Counted from the first letter of the stretch, positions 8,074 through 15,900 are shown. The stretch: 64,000 nucleotides of DNA from Devosia oryzisoli (GCF_014837245.1 NZ_JACYFU010000001.1:434001-498000), one strand, 5' to 3'. A program made the numbers and translations. The notes: a model not told the origin generated them from the sequence alone.

Positions 8074-8399
8074 TTCCCGTAAACTCCGGTACCGGGGATA
8101 AAAAGTGTCTTGCTGGTGTTTGCGGCTTCCTGGAGGGCGACCAGTTCGCCCATCAACTGGTCGGCAATGCCGAGCCCGCCGTGTTCCGCCATGGTGTTGG
8201 CCAGTTGCTCGGACTGCATGGAGCGCCATGTCTCTTCGCCAAAGCCGCCGCCGAAATTCGTGTCCTCGGACGATTTGATGCCGGCGAACATTTCCTTTGT
8301 GAGCGTATTGAGAAACACGCCCTCCATATCCTCCGCCTGCTGTCGCAGATGGGCCATCTGCTGCGGGGTGATGGAACTCGTCGTTGCGACCTGCATCAC
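8070..8399 (-). CDS. flgJ: Rod-binding protein, FlgJ N-terminal domain only
   Basis: The 109 residues match the rod-capping half of FlgJ: MEGVFLNTLTKEMFAG, then GGGFGEETWRSMQSEQLANTMAEHGGLGIADQL. The muramidase domain found at the C-terminus of enterobacterial FlgJ is absent, which is normal in alphaproteobacteria, where a separate lytic enzyme opens the peptidoglycan. The role is scaffolding rod assembly in the periplasm. It overlaps both flgI and the FlgN-like gene by four bases, giving a tight three-gene operon. Confidence 0.88.
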   Translation of the reverse strand: MMQVATTSSITPQQMAHLRQQAEDMEGVFLNTLTKEMFAGIKSSEDTNFGGGFGEETWRSMQSEQLANTMAEHGGLGIADQLMGELVALQEAANTSKTLFIPGTGVYGK

Positions 8400-9520
8400 A
8401 GCACCTCGATCTCGGCCTGCAGGGCGCCTGTCGCCTTGATGGCCTGGAGAATGGCAATGAGGTCACGCGGCGAGATGCCGAGGGCGTTCAGCCCGTCCAC
8501 CAGCTGCTGCAAGGTGACCGACTGGTTGAGCACCTGCAGCGCGCTATCGGTCTGGTTAACGTTGAGGTTGGTGCTCGGCTGGACGGCCGTCTGGCCCCCC
8601 GAAAGCGGCTCTGGCTGCACGATTTGCGGGTTTTCGGCAATGGTCACCGTCAGGTTCGACTGCGCCACGGCGACGCTCGACACCCGCACGTCCTGTCCCA
8701 TGACGATGATACCAGAGTTTTCGTCGATGACGATCTTGGCGGGTTGATCCGTCTGCACGACAAGCTGTTCCACGTCGGTGAGAAGATCGACAATGTTGCC
8801 GTTGAAGTTCGCCGGCAGCGTCAGGCGCACTGTCGCCGGGTCTTCAGGGACTGCTGTGGGAGCACCGATGAAGTCGTTGACTGCCATGGCTATACGGCGG
8901 GCTGTCGTCAGGTCGGGGTTACGCAGCGCAAGGCGCAGCGAGTGTTGCGCCCCGAGCGAAAACTCGATCTCCCGCTCGATCAGTGCGCCCGATGAGATGC
9001 GTCCGGTGGTGGGAACGCCGGAGATGACCGTGGCCGCATCGCCTTCGGCCTTGAACCCATTGATGAGGACCGGACCTTGCGCGATGGCATAGACTTCGCC
9101 ATCAGCACCGAGCAGCGGGGTCACAAGCAGGGTGCCGCCCTGTAGGCTGTCCGAGTCACCCAGCGCGGCCACCGAAACGTCGATCCGCGACCCTTGCGTG
9201 CCGAAGGGCGGAAGGTTGGCGGTGACCATGACGGCGGCAACGTTTGCCGTGCGGACATTTTCTCCGGCGGTGTTCACCCCAAGGCGCTCCAGCATCGACT
9301 GGAGCGACTGCTTGGTGAAGGGGGAATTGTTGAGACTGTCGCCCGTGCCATTGAGGCCAACGACCAGCCCATATCCGACGAGCTGGTTCTCGCGGATGCC
9401 CTCCATGTCGACGATGTCCTTGATGCGTGCCGGAGCGGCGATGGCCGGCGCCAGCGGGGCGGCGGACACTATCAAGCCGAGCAAGGTGCAGAAGGCGTAA
9501 CGAACGATACGGTTGGGCAT
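8396..9520 (-). CDS. flgI: Flagellar P-ring protein FlgI
   Basis: FlgI forms the periplasmic P ring around the distal rod. I chose the ATG at 9520: it has GGGGAG just upstream and begins a good Sec signal peptide (basic MPNRIVR, hydrophobic core, cleavage after AIAA). The mature protein starts ARIKDIVDMEGIRENQLVGYGLVVGLNGTGD in two blocks typical of FlgI, and includes SRIDVSVAALGDSDSLQGG. The length of 374 residues is usual. An alternative ATG at 9553 would leave almost no leader below the sigma-54-like promoter. It heads the flgI-flgJ-flgN-like operon, divergent from fliX. Confidence 0.95.
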   Translation of the reverse strand: MPNRIVRYAFCTLLGLIVSAAPLAPAIAAPARIKDIVDMEGIRENQLVGYGLVVGLNGTGDSLNNSPFTKQSLQSMLERLGVNTAGENVRTANVAAVMVTANLPPFGTQGSRIDVSVAALGDSDSLQGGTLLVTPLLGADGEVYAIAQGPVLINGFKAEGDAATVISGVPTTGRISSGALIEREIEFSLGAQHSLRLALRNPDLTTARRIAMAVNDFIGAPTAVPEDPATVRLTLPANFNGNIVDLLTDVEQLVVQTDQPAKIVIDENSGIIVMGQDVRVSSVAVAQSNLTVTIAENPQIVQPEPLSGGQTAVQPSTNLNVNQTDSALQVLNQSVTLQQLVDGLNALGISPRDLIAILQAIKATGALQAEIEVL

Positions 9521-9577
9521 AGTGCTCCCCAGTGCGACGATCGCTTCACTCATGTCGCGACCTTCGCAAGGGGGGTT

Positions 9578-9592
9578 GCGAGAACCGTGCCA
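9578..9592 (-). promoter_or_regulatory. Sigma-54 -24/-12 promoter for flgI
   Basis: The minus strand reads TGGCACGGTTCTCGC: the -24 block TGGCACG is perfect, GG and GC are ten bases apart, and only one base departs from TTGC. It lies 58-72 bases upstream of the chosen flgI start. This is the best sigma-54 match I see in the window. Confidence 0.8.
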
Positions 9593-9697
9593 GTTTTCAG
9601 TTCGCCCGCAAGTGGCTGATAAGGAAGGATTATTGCGTGCGTGTCTGGTGGCGTCGGAGCGATTGCGGCGGTGGGTGCGCAATTCTTGCCGGGTCTG

Positions 9698-9713
9698 TTA
9701 ACGCCGCGTTAAC
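9698..9713. promoter_or_regulatory. CtrA box between flgI and fliX
   Basis: Exact TTAA-N7-TTAAC, 54-69 bases upstream of the fliX start, in the divergent flgI/fliX intergenic region. In Caulobacter fliX is also CtrA-controlled and adjacent to flgI, so the arrangement appears conserved. Confidence 0.82.
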
Positions 9714-9766
9714 GGTGGTGGGCAGATTTTGCCGCAAGCCGCTTTGGGGAAGGTGAGTCACGCGCT

Positions 9767-10186
9767 GTGCGTATCGAAGGGCCAAATCGCAGTTCTGGTA
9801 TCTCCAGCCGTGGCGCGGTCGGCAAGGCCGGCAGCGGCCCCGCCTTTGTGCCGGCCGGGACGGATGGACCAACTCGCCCCGCCGCGGCTGCACCAGCGGC
9901 GCCCGCGGCGGCACTCGATGCCATCCTTGCCCTTCAAGGCGTTGGAACATCCACTGAAGGGCGGCGACGGGCAGTGCGAAGGGGGCAAACGCTTCTGGAC
10001 ATGCTCGAGGAGATCAAGGCCGATCTCCTGATCGGCTCCGTCAATCCGAAGCGTTTGGATGCGCTTGTCGTGCAGTTGGGGGGCCTGCGCGAGAGGGGAG
10101 ACGCGGGGCTGGATGCGCTCATCGACGACATCGAGCTGCGAGTGCGGGTTGAGCTTGCCAAGTTCGGCCGCTTCCCCGCCAGCTGA
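9767..10186 (+). CDS. fliX: Flagellar assembly regulator FliX
   Basis: FliX couples completion of the early flagellar basal body to activity of the sigma-54 activator FlbD in Caulobacter. The 139-residue product has the family start VRIEGPNRSS (GTG start), a Pro/Ala-rich linker at ~25-48, and the conserved helical C-terminal half (TLLDMLEEIKADLLIG, then LIDDIELRVRVELAKF). It is divergent from flgI with a CtrA box between. Three sigma-54-like promoters in the window fit its expected pathway; flbD itself is not here. No strong ribosome binding site is evident, only AAGG about ten bases before the GTG. Confidence 0.92.
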   Translation: MRIEGPNRSSGISSRGAVGKAGSGPAFVPAGTDGPTRPAAAAPAAPAAALDAILALQGVGTSTEGRRRAVRRGQTLLDMLEEIKADLLIGSVNPKRLDALVVQLGGLRERGDAGLDALIDDIELRVRVELAKFGRFPAS

Positions 10187-10347
10187 CCTATTCCGCCCCG
10201 GCTTCATCAAAATGTTGTCAGCATTGGGCTAAAGACCCCACTCACCGGGGCTTGGCCGGGTTAATTACGTACACCGTGCGTGCTTGCTCGCTGGAGTGCA
10301 GGCGAATATATAGGCCGCCATGGGGCGCATTGGAGTTGAGTCTGCTG

Positions 10348-10764
10348 ATGTCTTCGGTCGAAGTTACGGACTATCGTCCTTCTGAGGACGAGCCGTTCAT
10401 GAACCCGCGTCAGCGGGAATATTTCCGCAACAAACTCCTCACCTGGAAGGACGAGATCCTGCGCGAAAGCCGCGTCACTCTCGAAAACCTGCAGGAAGAG
10501 AACCAAAACCATCCAGACATGGCCGACCGGGCGAGCTCGGAAAGCGACCGATCCCTGGAACTTCGCACCCGCGACCGGCAGCGCAAGCTGATTTCGAAGA
10601 TCGACGCCGCGCTCAAGCGCATCGATGATGGTACCTACGGATATTGTGAGGAGACAGGCGATCCTATCGGCGTCGCCCGTCTCGATGCTCGTCCCACCGC
10701 CACGCTGAGCCTTGAAGCCCAGGAATTGCACGAGCGGCGCGAGAAGGTCTATCGCGACGAATAG
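10348..10764 (+). CDS. dksA: RNA polymerase-binding factor DksA (zinc-ligand-poor alphaproteobacterial type)
   Basis: DksA binds the RNA polymerase secondary channel and with ppGpp resets rRNA and amino-acid promoters. The frame is open further upstream, but the ATG at 10348, with GGAG about ten bases before it, gives the usual 138 residues. Features are the N-terminal helix (PFMNPRQREYFRNKLLTWK), the long coiled coil with acidic tip (NHPDMADRASSESDRS), and the C-terminal segment YGYCEETGDPIGVARLDARPTA. Of the four zinc cysteines of E. coli DksA only C100 remains, as in other alphaproteobacterial DksA. It is probably independent of, or read through from, fliX 161 bases upstream. Confidence 0.95.
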   Translation: MSSVEVTDYRPSEDEPFMNPRQREYFRNKLLTWKDEILRESRVTLENLQEENQNHPDMADRASSESDRSLELRTRDRQRKLISKIDAALKRIDDGTYGYCEETGDPIGVARLDARPTATLSLEAQELHERREKVYRDE

Positions 10765-10785
10765 GCTAATCTCTGGTCGGATGTA

Positions 10786-10811
10786 AAAAGCCCGCTCATG
10801 AGCGGGCTTTT
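10786..10811. terminator. Bidirectional rho-independent terminator after dksA
   Basis: A perfect palindrome with arms AAAAGCCCGCTCA / TGAGCGGGCTTTT serves convergent dksA and the YCII-domain gene. Confidence 0.9.
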
Positions 10812-10816
10812 CGTTT

Positions 10817-11239
10817 TCAAGCGTCGCCGACGCGGTCCCTGTTTCTGTCGTGCAGATCCTGCACTTCGGGTGTCATGACCTCGGCAAACTCGCTTATCTC
10901 AATGACGGGGCGAATTTCAATTTCGCTTGGGCCTGGCATGGGGTTGGGGCAGCGCTTGACCCACGCGACGGCCTCGTCCATGTCGCGCACTTCCCAGATC
11001 CAGTAGCCGGCCACCAGTTCCTTGGTTTCGCTGAATGGGCCATCGATGACGGAGCGGTCCGAGCCGCTGAAGGCGATCCGCTTGCCATATTTGCTGGCCT
11101 TGAGGCCATCGCCCCCCAGCATGATGCCGGCGTTGATGAGTTCCTCATTGTACCGGCCCATGGCTTCGAGCATTTCGGTGGTGGGCATGGCGCCCTGTTC
11201 ACTATCGGCCGTGGCTTTGACGAATACGACGACGCGCAT
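10817..11239 (-). CDS. YCII-related (DGPF) domain protein
   Basis: A small cytoplasmic protein of the YCII/DGPF superfamily, a dimeric ferredoxin-like alpha/beta fold of unknown reaction often found near ECF sigma factors. Hallmarks are MRVVVFVKAT, MGRYNEELINAGIMLGGDGL, the signature DGPFSETKELVAGYWIWEV and a PGPSEIEIRPV tail. The ATG at 11239 has AGGAGA upstream and gives 140 residues; a longer frame is open but lacks a ribosome binding site. No ECF sigma gene is adjacent here. Convergent with dksA; downstream of the curli-like genes but separated by 110 bases. Confidence 0.9.
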   Translation of the reverse strand: MRVVVFVKATADSEQGAMPTTEMLEAMGRYNEELINAGIMLGGDGLKASKYGKRIAFSGSDRSVIDGPFSETKELVAGYWIWEVRDMDEAVAWVKRCPNPMPGPSEIEIRPVIEISEFAEVMTPEVQDLHDRNRDRVGDA

Positions 11240-11349
11240 GATCGGTCTCCTCTGGCTGGGGCGACATCGCCCTGTGTTCAGCCGACGAGCCAGGAGGGTC
11301 GGCTTCGACATTTTCTGTCAGGGCAGATGCTCGACAGGCGATTAGCCTA

Positions 11350-11757
11350 TCAGAACCCGAAGACGGTGGTTATGGCCGAACGGTTGCTGCCACGCTGGAT
11401 GCATTCGGCGTTGGTGGCGGAACCGAACTGGAAGAGGCCACAGCTGTTGCCGTTGCCGCGCTGGCGGATCGTGCCGCTATGGCCATTGCCTTCCTGATAG
11501 ATCAGCCCGCGGTTGTTGCGCCCGCCCTGGTCAATGCCGGCCGCGTTGCCGCTCCCGTTCTGGGAGACCGTGGCACCCTCGTTTGAGAGTCCCTGCACCA
11601 GCGAGAAGACCTGCAGCCCCAGGTTCAGCGCTTCAGCCTGTTGTGGGTTCGAGGGTGCGAACCCGAACGAGATCTGCCCGCCCGCCTGAGCCGGAACGGC
11701 CGAAAGGCCGATGGCTGCAACAGTGACAAAAGTGGCAATGGATTTGGCTAGGCGCAT
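11350..11757 (-). CDS. Curlin-repeat protein (CsgA/CsgB-like), 135 residues
   Basis: A predicted secreted amyloid subunit. A signal peptide ends in PAQA at about residue 25. After a ~35-residue leader come about five degenerate 11-residue curlin repeats of the form QxGxxNxxxI: VSQNGSGNAAGI, IDQGGRNNRGLI, YQEGNGHSGTI, RQRGNGNSCGL, then FQFGSATNAECI and IQRGSNRSAI. Two Cys lie in the last repeats and could form a disulfide. The short, less regular array may suit a nucleator (CsgB-like) role (inference). It follows csgH after a terminator, so it probably has its own promoter. Confidence 0.85.
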   Translation of the reverse strand: MRLAKSIATFVTVAAIGLSAVPAQAGGQISFGFAPSNPQQAEALNLGLQVFSLVQGLSNEGATVSQNGSGNAAGIDQGGRNNRGLIYQEGNGHSGTIRQRGNGNSCGLFQFGSATNAECIQRGSNRSAITTVFGF

Positions 11758-11862
11758 GATGATCTCCCTCGGTTCGATGATTGAACTCTAGGAGGGGGCG
11801 GCTGAACCTGCGGCGAAGCGTACGTTCAGTTGCCGTTCAGCTGCCGGGACCGGACAAAAGAA

Positions 11863-11883
11863 AGCCCCGGCCATGCCGGGGCT
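11863..11883 (-). terminator. Terminator after csgH
   Basis: A 9-bp perfect stem AGCCCCGGC / GCCGGGGCT with a 3-base loop, followed on the minus strand by TTCTTTTG. It lies 19 bases beyond the csgH stop and separates csgH from the next curlin-like gene. Confidence 0.85.
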
Positions 11884-11901
11884 CTTCGTTGTGCAGACCA
11901 G

Positions 11902-12279
11902 TTAGGTGCGCGTGGTCCACGGAGCCGAGCAATCATAGCTGCGGCCGTCGATGGTAACGGTGAACTCGATACTGGTGCGGGCATCGCTGTTGATCGATAC
12001 CTGGCCCAGCGTCGTCACCATACCGGGCTCGGCCCTAAACTGGCCGCCCTGGCGCACCGAGTTGTTGCTGCCGCCGCCACTGCTCTTGAGCGCAAAGCTG
12101 TAGCTGCCGGCGGCGGCCTTGTCGGTCTTGATAACGCCCTCAAGGGTGGCCATCCCGTTGGCAGTGTGGGCCATCACGCCACAACTGAGGCCATCCGGAG
12201 CGGCATTTGCAGTGGCCGCGAAGCCGGCCAGACCAAGTCCAAGCCCGGCGAGTGCGATAGGCAAGCTGTAGGGAAGCAT
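11902..12279 (-). CDS. csgH: CsgH-like curli chaperone
   Basis: CsgH is the alphaproteobacterial periplasmic protein that inhibits premature CsgA amyloid formation. The 125-residue product has a signal peptide (hydrophobic core, cleavage after ANA), then a small beta-sandwich-like domain with a conserved Cys pair (LSCGV near residue 33 and YDCSAP near 117), the motif GSYSFALKSSGGGSN and QGGQF. Size, the Cys pair and the position between two curlin-repeat genes all support the call. csgG, csgE, csgF and csgD are not nearby. Confidence 0.82.
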   Translation of the reverse strand: MLPYSLPIALAGLGLGLAGFAATANAAPDGLSCGVMAHTANGMATLEGVIKTDKAAAGSYSFALKSSGGGSNNSVRQGGQFRAEPGMVTTLGQVSINSDARTSIEFTVTIDGRSYDCSAPWTTRT

Positions 12280-12330
12280 CGGTTCTCTCCTTTCTGGAAG
12301 AACGCGGACCGGCTGGGCCGGTCCTGCCAG

Positions 12331-12765
12331 TCAGTTGCAGGCCTGCACGAAAGCGGTGACATTGCCCGAACCATGCTGCACGACGTTGGCATCGCAGCCG
12401 TTCCCGACCTGCACGCCTGCCACGATATTGCCGTTGCCGTCCTGGGTCACCACGGCATTGTGGTTGTCGCCGAACTGCCCAACGCCAGCCTGGTTGTCCC
12501 AGCCATCCTGAAAGATGTCGGTCGCGTTGTAATTGCCCTGCTGGCCGATGGCCGAGGTGTTACGGCCGCCCTTCTGCCGGCTGGTCGCCTTGTTCCACCA
12601 GCCGTACTGCTTGGTGGCGAACGTATGGTGCCAGCCGGTCTGCTTGCCGCCCACTTCGTTGCCGAAGCCGAACTGGTCGATCGAGATGCCGCCGGCAAAG
12701 CTGGGGGCGGCAGAGGCCGTGAGGACAGTGGCGGCAACAGCGGTCAGGATAAACTTGCGGATCAT
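12331..12765 (-). CDS. Curlin-repeat protein (CsgA-like), 144 residues
   Basis: A probable major curli-type fibre subunit. The ATG at 12765 has AAGGAGA upstream and starts a clear signal peptide (MIRKFILTAVAATVL, cleavage near SFA). From residue ~30 to the end the protein is a continuous array of about ten 11-residue curlin repeats, e.g. IDQFGFGNEV, IGQQGNYNAT, IFQDGWDNQAG, VGQFGDNHNAV, VTQDGNGNIV and VQHGSGNVTAF. Several repeats carry Trp or His in place of the usual residues. Two Cys sit near the C-terminus. First gene of the csgA-like/csgH unit. Confidence 0.88.
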   Translation of the reverse strand: MIRKFILTAVAATVLTASAAPSFAGGISIDQFGFGNEVGGKQTGWHHTFATKQYGWWNKATSRQKGGRNTSAIGQQGNYNATDIFQDGWDNQAGVGQFGDNHNAVVTQDGNGNIVAGVQVGNGCDANVVQHGSGNVTAFVQACN

Positions 12766-12864
12766 TTGGCGTCTCCTTGTGGCGGTCCCTCCGACCGCGT
12801 TTGATGGAGACTGTTCTAGACTGGCAAAACGGAACTGCTGCTGAAGCCCGGGTTCATCTGCCAT

Positions 12865-13218
12865 TCAGGCAGAGGATTGCGGCTCTCTGATCCCAAACAC
12901 CGTGCCGTTGATGTCTGCCGCATAGGCGACGCGGCCCTGGCCAGGAATGCTGTTTATGCTTCCCCGCCGGCTTCCCCCTGCAGCCTGGACAGCGTCCAGG
13001 GCTCCTTCGATGTCGTCCACCGAAAACCAGACGATCACCGGCTGTGTCTGATAGGCGCGGCTCATTACTGCGCCGAGCGGGCCGTCCGGGCCGCTCAGCA
13101 GCGTATAGTTCGAGACGAAAGGTGACGGTTCGGCGGTAAAACCGAAGACCTGCTCGTAGAACTTCGCGGTTTCGGCGACGTTCTGGCCAGTGATTTCAAC
13201 ATGGACGACGCCGGACAT
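12865..13218 (-). CDS. VOC-family (glyoxalase/bleomycin-resistance fold) protein
   Basis: A 117-residue single-domain vicinal-oxygen-chelate protein: VVHVEITGQNVAETAKFYEQVFGF at the start, a central VIVWFSVDDIEGALDAVQAAGG and a C-terminal YAADINGTVFGI. The pattern of a beta strand, a FYExVFGF helix and a final INGTVFGI strand is typical. Metal ligands are only partly obvious (His6 and Glu8), so substrate and activity cannot be named. It is four bases downstream of the M32 carboxypeptidase gene and therefore probably co-transcribed with it. Confidence 0.85.
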   Translation of the reverse strand: MSGVVHVEITGQNVAETAKFYEQVFGFTAEPSPFVSNYTLLSGPDGPLGAVMSRAYQTQPVIVWFSVDDIEGALDAVQAAGGSRRGSINSIPGQGRVAYAADINGTVFGIREPQSSA

Positions 13219-13222
13219 GCTC

Positions 13223-14719
13223 TCAGGCCCCGTAGCGCGAGCGCAGATGCGCCTTGAAGAACTCAGCGTTCAGCGGTTCTCCGGTCGCCCTTGTGATCAG
13301 GTCCGGCGTTGAGTAACGGGAAGCCTGCGACCACACCCGGTCCTGGCGCCAGCGATTGATGGCGGAGAAATCTCCCGAGCGAATCTGGTCGCTCATGTCA
13401 GGCAGGTCCTCGCGCATTTTGGCGCCAAGCTGCGCGGCAATCATGGCGCCGAGCGTGTAGCTCGGAAAATATCCGAACGAACCGGCCGGCCAATGGACGT
13501 CCTGCATAGGTCCATCCTTGGGATCGGTGAGGGTCGAGATGTTGAGATATTCCGTCATCTTGGCGTCCCAGGCCTCGGGAATCTGCGCGGCCTCGAGCGT
13601 GCCGGCGACCAGTTCCTGTTCCAGTTCGTAGCGCAGGATGACATGCAGGGGATAGGTGACCTCGTCGGCATCCACGCGGATATAGCCGCGCTCGACGAAG
13701 TTGACCTCGTTGAGAACGTCGGCCACGTCCCAGCCGGGTATTGCTTCCTCTCCCAAGTACTGATGCACCAGCGGCAGCATGAAATCCCAGAACTCGGGAG
13801 CCCGGGCCAGCTGCATCTCGACGAAGAGGCTCTGGCTTTCGTGCATGCCCATGCCCCGCGCCTTGCCCAATGGCCAGTGCGACCAGTCTTTCGGTAGACC
13901 CTGCTCATAAAGCGCGTGGCCCGTCTCGTGCAGCACGCCCATGAGCGAGCTGAGAAACTCATCGGTGCGATAGCGCGTCGTCATGCGCACGTCCGTCGGT
14001 ACGCCGCCACAAAACGGGTGGTGGGAAACAGCCAGCGAGCCGTGAGTGAAATCGAAGCCTACCGCCCGCATGGCAGCAAGCCCGAGCTCGCGCTGCTTCT
14101 CGATAGGGTAGGGACCATTGAGAGACTTGCGCGGGTGCGTGGCCAGGCGCTGCTCCTGGCGCCCGAGCGCTTCGGGCAGAAAATCCTTGAGGAAACTCTT
14201 GAGGTCGGCGAACACGGGGTCGATGTCCGCCATCCTGTTGCCCGGATCATACTGATCCATCAGTGCGTCGTAAGGCGCGAGATCGAGGGCCTCTGCGCGC
14301 AACTGCGCTTCCTCACGGACCAGCGACACCACACCTTCGAGCGCCGGTAGGTAACTGTCCCAGTCGCCCTTGGCTTTAAGATCGCGCCACAATTGCTCGG
14401 AGCGCATGGTCGCGGATGTCTTGCGTTGCACGAACTCTGTCGGCAGGCACGTGGCGTTGATGTAGTTCCGTTCGAACTCTCCAACTGCCAGGCGCTGGTC
14501 TTCGTCCAGGTGTTCTGCTTTAGCGGTTTCGATCCAATCGCCGATTTCAGGCGCCGTTGCCTGGGCATGGTAGATGCCGGCCAGTTCCGACATGGCCTCT
14601 GCACGTTTCTCGCCGCCACCGACGGCCATATGGGTTGCCTCGTCGGCGCCCAGGATGGACAGGGCGTGCTCAATCGCATCGAGCTTTCGTGCGAGCGCAT
14701 CAAGTTTTTCGAAGGACAT
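13223..14719 (-). CDS. Carboxypeptidase M32 (Taq-type metallopeptidase)
   Basis: A cytoplasmic zinc carboxypeptidase that removes C-terminal residues other than proline. The 498-residue product carries the M32 active site: HETGH at 264-268 (two zinc His and the catalytic Glu) and HESQS at 293-297, supplying the third zinc ligand, plus DVRMTTRY near 243 and the TYPLHVILRYELE block. I chose the ATG at 14719 because of a GGAG seven bases upstream; an earlier Met at 14752 has none. Length is normal for the family. Likely an operon with the VOC gene. Confidence 0.95.
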   Translation of the reverse strand: MSFEKLDALARKLDAIEHALSILGADEATHMAVGGGEKRAEAMSELAGIYHAQATAPEIGDWIETAKAEHLDEDQRLAVGEFERNYINATCLPTEFVQRKTSATMRSEQLWRDLKAKGDWDSYLPALEGVVSLVREEAQLRAEALDLAPYDALMDQYDPGNRMADIDPVFADLKSFLKDFLPEALGRQEQRLATHPRKSLNGPYPIEKQRELGLAAMRAVGFDFTHGSLAVSHHPFCGGVPTDVRMTTRYRTDEFLSSLMGVLHETGHALYEQGLPKDWSHWPLGKARGMGMHESQSLFVEMQLARAPEFWDFMLPLVHQYLGEEAIPGWDVADVLNEVNFVERGYIRVDADEVTYPLHVILRYELEQELVAGTLEAAQIPEAWDAKMTEYLNISTLTDPKDGPMQDVHWPAGSFGYFPSYTLGAMIAAQLGAKMREDLPDMSDQIRSGDFSAINRWRQDRVWSQASRYSTPDLITRATGEPLNAEFFKAHLRSRYGA

Positions 14720-14780
14720 GTCGGGCTCCGTGTGGTGCCCGAGGTTTTTCATACCGGCCCGCTTGCGGCAAGAGCCCGGG

Positions 14781-14930
14781 CTATTTGTTCACCCGCGTCG
14801 GGCCCAGCGCTGCACCGACGCCGGCTCCAAGCGCCGCCCCGAGGGCGATACCGACTGCGACATTGCTCAGAATGACACCGAAAGCGGTACCAATCGCGAT
14901 GCCCATTGCGATCGCCAAACCAGAGCTCAT
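14781..14930 (-). CDS. Glycine-rich small membrane peptide, 49 residues
   Basis: A short ORF with GGAGG six bases before the ATG. The product is almost entirely hydrophobic with a glycine/alanine zipper: AIAMGIAIGTAFGVIL near the start and IALGAALGAGVGAALG later, ending TRVNK. GxxxG-like spacing recurs throughout, as in glycine-zipper membrane peptides. A single membrane-spanning or hairpin segment is likely. I do not recognise a named family; a bacteriocin-like or membrane-stress peptide is possible, but no immunity or export gene is adjacent. Confidence 0.6.
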   Translation of the reverse strand: MSSGLAIAMGIAIGTAFGVILSNVAVGIALGAALGAGVGAALGPTRVNK

Positions 14931-15023
14931 GGTGGCCTCCCCAGTGTCCCGATAGGCGCGGAACCACGTGAACTTTCAGAAGGTTCCCTGCGGCGCTAGA
15001 AATTCTTGCCGACGGCAAAAGGG

Positions 15024-15052
15024 AAAGGCGCAGCTGGGGAAGCGGCGCCTTT
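15024..15052 (-). terminator. Terminator-like hairpin after flgH
   Basis: AAAGGCGC / GCGCCTTT perfect 8-bp arms with a 13-base loop, followed on the minus strand by CCCTTTTGCC. It lies about 100 bases after the flgH stop and probably ends the flgF-flgG-flgA-flgH operon. Confidence 0.65.
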
Positions 15053-15149
15053 GGGGAATTGTGTTGACCTTCTGTCGGAGGGGAAACCAAATCTTCTGAT
15101 TTGGCGAGTGGCATGCCCGCCTTTGGGGACCGGTGGAGATGCCTGGGGA

Positions 15150-15887
15150 TCAGAAGGGAAGAATGGCGTCCATCACCTGTTGGCCATACCGCGGCTGCTG
15201 AACGTCCGTGATCTGGCCCCGGCCACCGTATGAGATGCGCGCTTCTGCGATTTTGGTGGAGGGAATCGTGTTGTTGTTCTGGATGTCCGACGGTCGAACG
15301 ATGCCGGCCACGAGCAGGTCGCGAACCTCGAAATTCACCCGCACTTCCTGCCGCCCCTCAATGACCAGGTTGCCGTTGGGCAAGACCTGCGTCACCACCG
15401 CCGCAACCGAGGTTTCTACGGCTTCGGAACGGTTGACCGAACCGTTGCCGGTGTCCTTGAGGCCGGAGGTGAGGTCTATGGTGGCTGATGGATCGAACGA
15501 ACCCTGGGCCAGGTTCCCCACGGCCGCACCAAAAATGCCGCCCATGCCCGCCGAATTGGTGGAACTGCGGCCCCGCTGGCTCTGGTTGTTCAACTTGGCG
15601 CGGTCGTTGATCGTGACGAGCACGGTGAGAATATCACCGACGCGATGGGCGCGTTCGTCCTTGAAGAACCCCTTGGCGGATGTCCGATACAGCGAGTTCG
15701 GCTGATAGGTGTCGGCGATAGGCTCCGGCATCGGCATGCGTACAGGCTGGTAGCCGGCCACGGTGGTGGGGTCTTCAATGGCGGTCAGCGCCGGTGCGTT
15801 ACCAACATTCGCGAGGCGATCCATGGTGTTGCAGGCGCCGAGGCTGGCGGCGAGGGTCAGAAGCGTTGCGATCTTGAAGAGCTTCAT
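15150..15887 (-). CDS. flgH: Flagellar L-ring protein FlgH
   Basis: FlgH is the outer-membrane lipoprotein forming the L ring. The ATG at 15887 begins a lipoprotein signal (MKLFKIATLLTLAASLGAC) with Cys as the lipidated residue. Family motifs follow: SLYRTSAKGFFKDERAHRVGD, ILTVLVTINDRAKLNNQSQR, VTQVLPNGNLVIEGRQEVRVN, and RPSDIQNNNTIPSTKIAEARI. The length of 245 residues is typical. Last gene of the flgF-flgG-flgA-flgH operon, 13 bases after flgA. Confidence 0.96.
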   Translation of the reverse strand: MKLFKIATLLTLAASLGACNTMDRLANVGNAPALTAIEDPTTVAGYQPVRMPMPEPIADTYQPNSLYRTSAKGFFKDERAHRVGDILTVLVTINDRAKLNNQSQRGRSSTNSAGMGGIFGAAVGNLAQGSFDPSATIDLTSGLKDTGNGSVNRSEAVETSVAAVVTQVLPNGNLVIEGRQEVRVNFEVRDLLVAGIVRPSDIQNNNTIPSTKIAEARISYGGRGQITDVQQPRYGQQVMDAILPF

Positions 15888-15900
15888 CGGATGGGTCCTT

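Noticed and set aside
9721-9740. Possible sigma-54 promoter (GGCAGATTTTGCC) before fliX
   Set aside because: The GG-to-GC distance is wrong, and a perfect CtrA box lies in the right place.
10252-10347. 32-residue N-terminal extension of DksA
   Set aside because: The extension (TTG start) is absent from the family; ATG at 10348 has a ribosome binding site.
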